A DNA stretch of 64,000 nucleotides from assembly GCF_029094525.1 (NCBI RefSeq), contig NZ_CP119107.1, positions 806,001 through 870,000 on the forward strand, given 5' to 3'. Positions 63,771-64,000 of the stretch are shown piece by piece (position 1 is the first letter of the stretch; the number at the start of each line of letters is the position of its first letter). This DNA is from Pullulanibacillus sp. KACC 23026 (GTDB lineage: Bacteria > Bacillota > Bacilli > Bacillales > Sporolactobacillaceae). Position numbers and translations under genes: made by a program. The notes under the pieces were generated by a model that saw only the letters and a list, made by a program, of their open reading frames with translations, had not been told where the DNA came from and did no database searches.

Positions 63771-64000
63771 ATGGATAAAATAAAAACACGCATGAGTCTA
63801 ATAAAACTTTTATGGAGAACTCTAAGGTTAGAATTCGGAATATTGATATTTATTTTATCAAAAAAAGAAAGAAGAAGGGTTGGATCAGCGGTGGTGAATT
63901 ATGTTTTTTTCTTAGAATATGATGGAAGACGTCACTATGAAGCGGGCCCAAATGCCAGAGTAGAGACGATTAAGGCAGGGACGACAGAAAAAGCCTTTAA
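63771..64000 (+). CDS. Unknown protein, partial (continues beyond right edge)
   Basis: An open frame of at least 76 codons from ATG 63771 (second ATG at 63792) reaches the window end. The first part has a hydrophobic stretch (LEFGILIFILS) followed by KKERRR and VVNYVFFLEYDGRRHYEAGP. No clear ribosome site and no family recognised. Confidence 0.4.
   Translation, partial: MDKIKTRMSLIKLLWRTLRLEFGILIFILSKKERRRVGSAVVNYVFFLEYDGRRHYEAGPNARVETIKAGTTEKAF

Overview
The window looks like a chromosomal segment of an endospore-forming, low- to mid-GC Gram-positive bacterium (Bacillales). Supporting features are a complete gerA/gerB/gerC-type germinant receptor operon, a Spo0E-family phosphatase, a sporulation-type histidine kinase, a LytR-CpsA-Psr protein, AGGAGG-like ribosome sites, and puc and mel clusters with B. 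subtilis-like gene content. The genus cannot be fixed from the sequence. No rRNA, tRNA, CRISPR array or intact insertion sequence was recognised.

Layout. 1-5.6 kb: 3' side of a UvrA-like ATPase gene (runs off the left edge), a GyrI-like protein divergent from a WYL regulator, a zinc-type ArsR repressor with a CDF exporter, and an AraC regulator. 5.7-9.6 kb: HIT protein and medium-chain dehydrogenase, divergent from a D-lyxose isomerase and an MFS importer. 9.9-16.1 kb: a PrpR-like regulator, then kdgT-dtnK-pdxA2, a four-carbon acid sugar route. 16.8-22.3 kb: a six-PAS diguanylate cyclase and an unusual EAL-PAS-histidine kinase. 23-26 kb: a MEDS protein, an XRE regulator, a short Spo0E-like protein and a VanZ-like protein. 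27-33 kb: LCP protein, several small unannotated proteins and the ger operon. 33.9-44.1 kb: urate/allantoin catabolism (HIU hydrolase, flavoprotein, NCS2 permease, PucR, PucF, PucG, allantoinase, OHCU decarboxylase). 44.9-50.8 kb: melR-melE-melD-melC-melA for alpha-galactosides. 51.1-61.6 kb: a second oligosaccharide locus (binding protein, two permeases, two glycosidases, a Gfo/Idh/MocA oxidoreductase, YesL, LacI) with a shared palindromic operator. 61.9-64 kb: two GNAT acetyltransferases and the start of an unknown gene.

How the genes work together. Most of the window is catabolic: each block joins an importer, enzymes and a dedicated regulator. Both sugar ABC systems lack an ATPase and probably borrow a shared MsmX-type ATPase. 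The purine block has every step from 5-hydroxyisourate to ureidoglycine/glyoxylate transamination but no recognisable uricase; a flavin monooxygenase-like protein is the only candidate for urate oxidation. The 16.8-26 kb block combines c-di-GMP synthesis and breakdown, a phosphorelay-type kinase and a Spo0E-type phosphatase, suggesting control of the sporulation decision.

The intergenic DNA is rich in repeats. A palindromic element of about 27 bp (GAAACGCG / GGGACGG / CGCGTTTC) occurs at about 16 sites, including two six-copy arrays. In seven genes the stop codon is the TGA of the element's TGAAAC-type edge. There are also a dispersed element of about 160 bp (three copies), a small AT-rich hairpin family, and a 51-bp tandem repeat.
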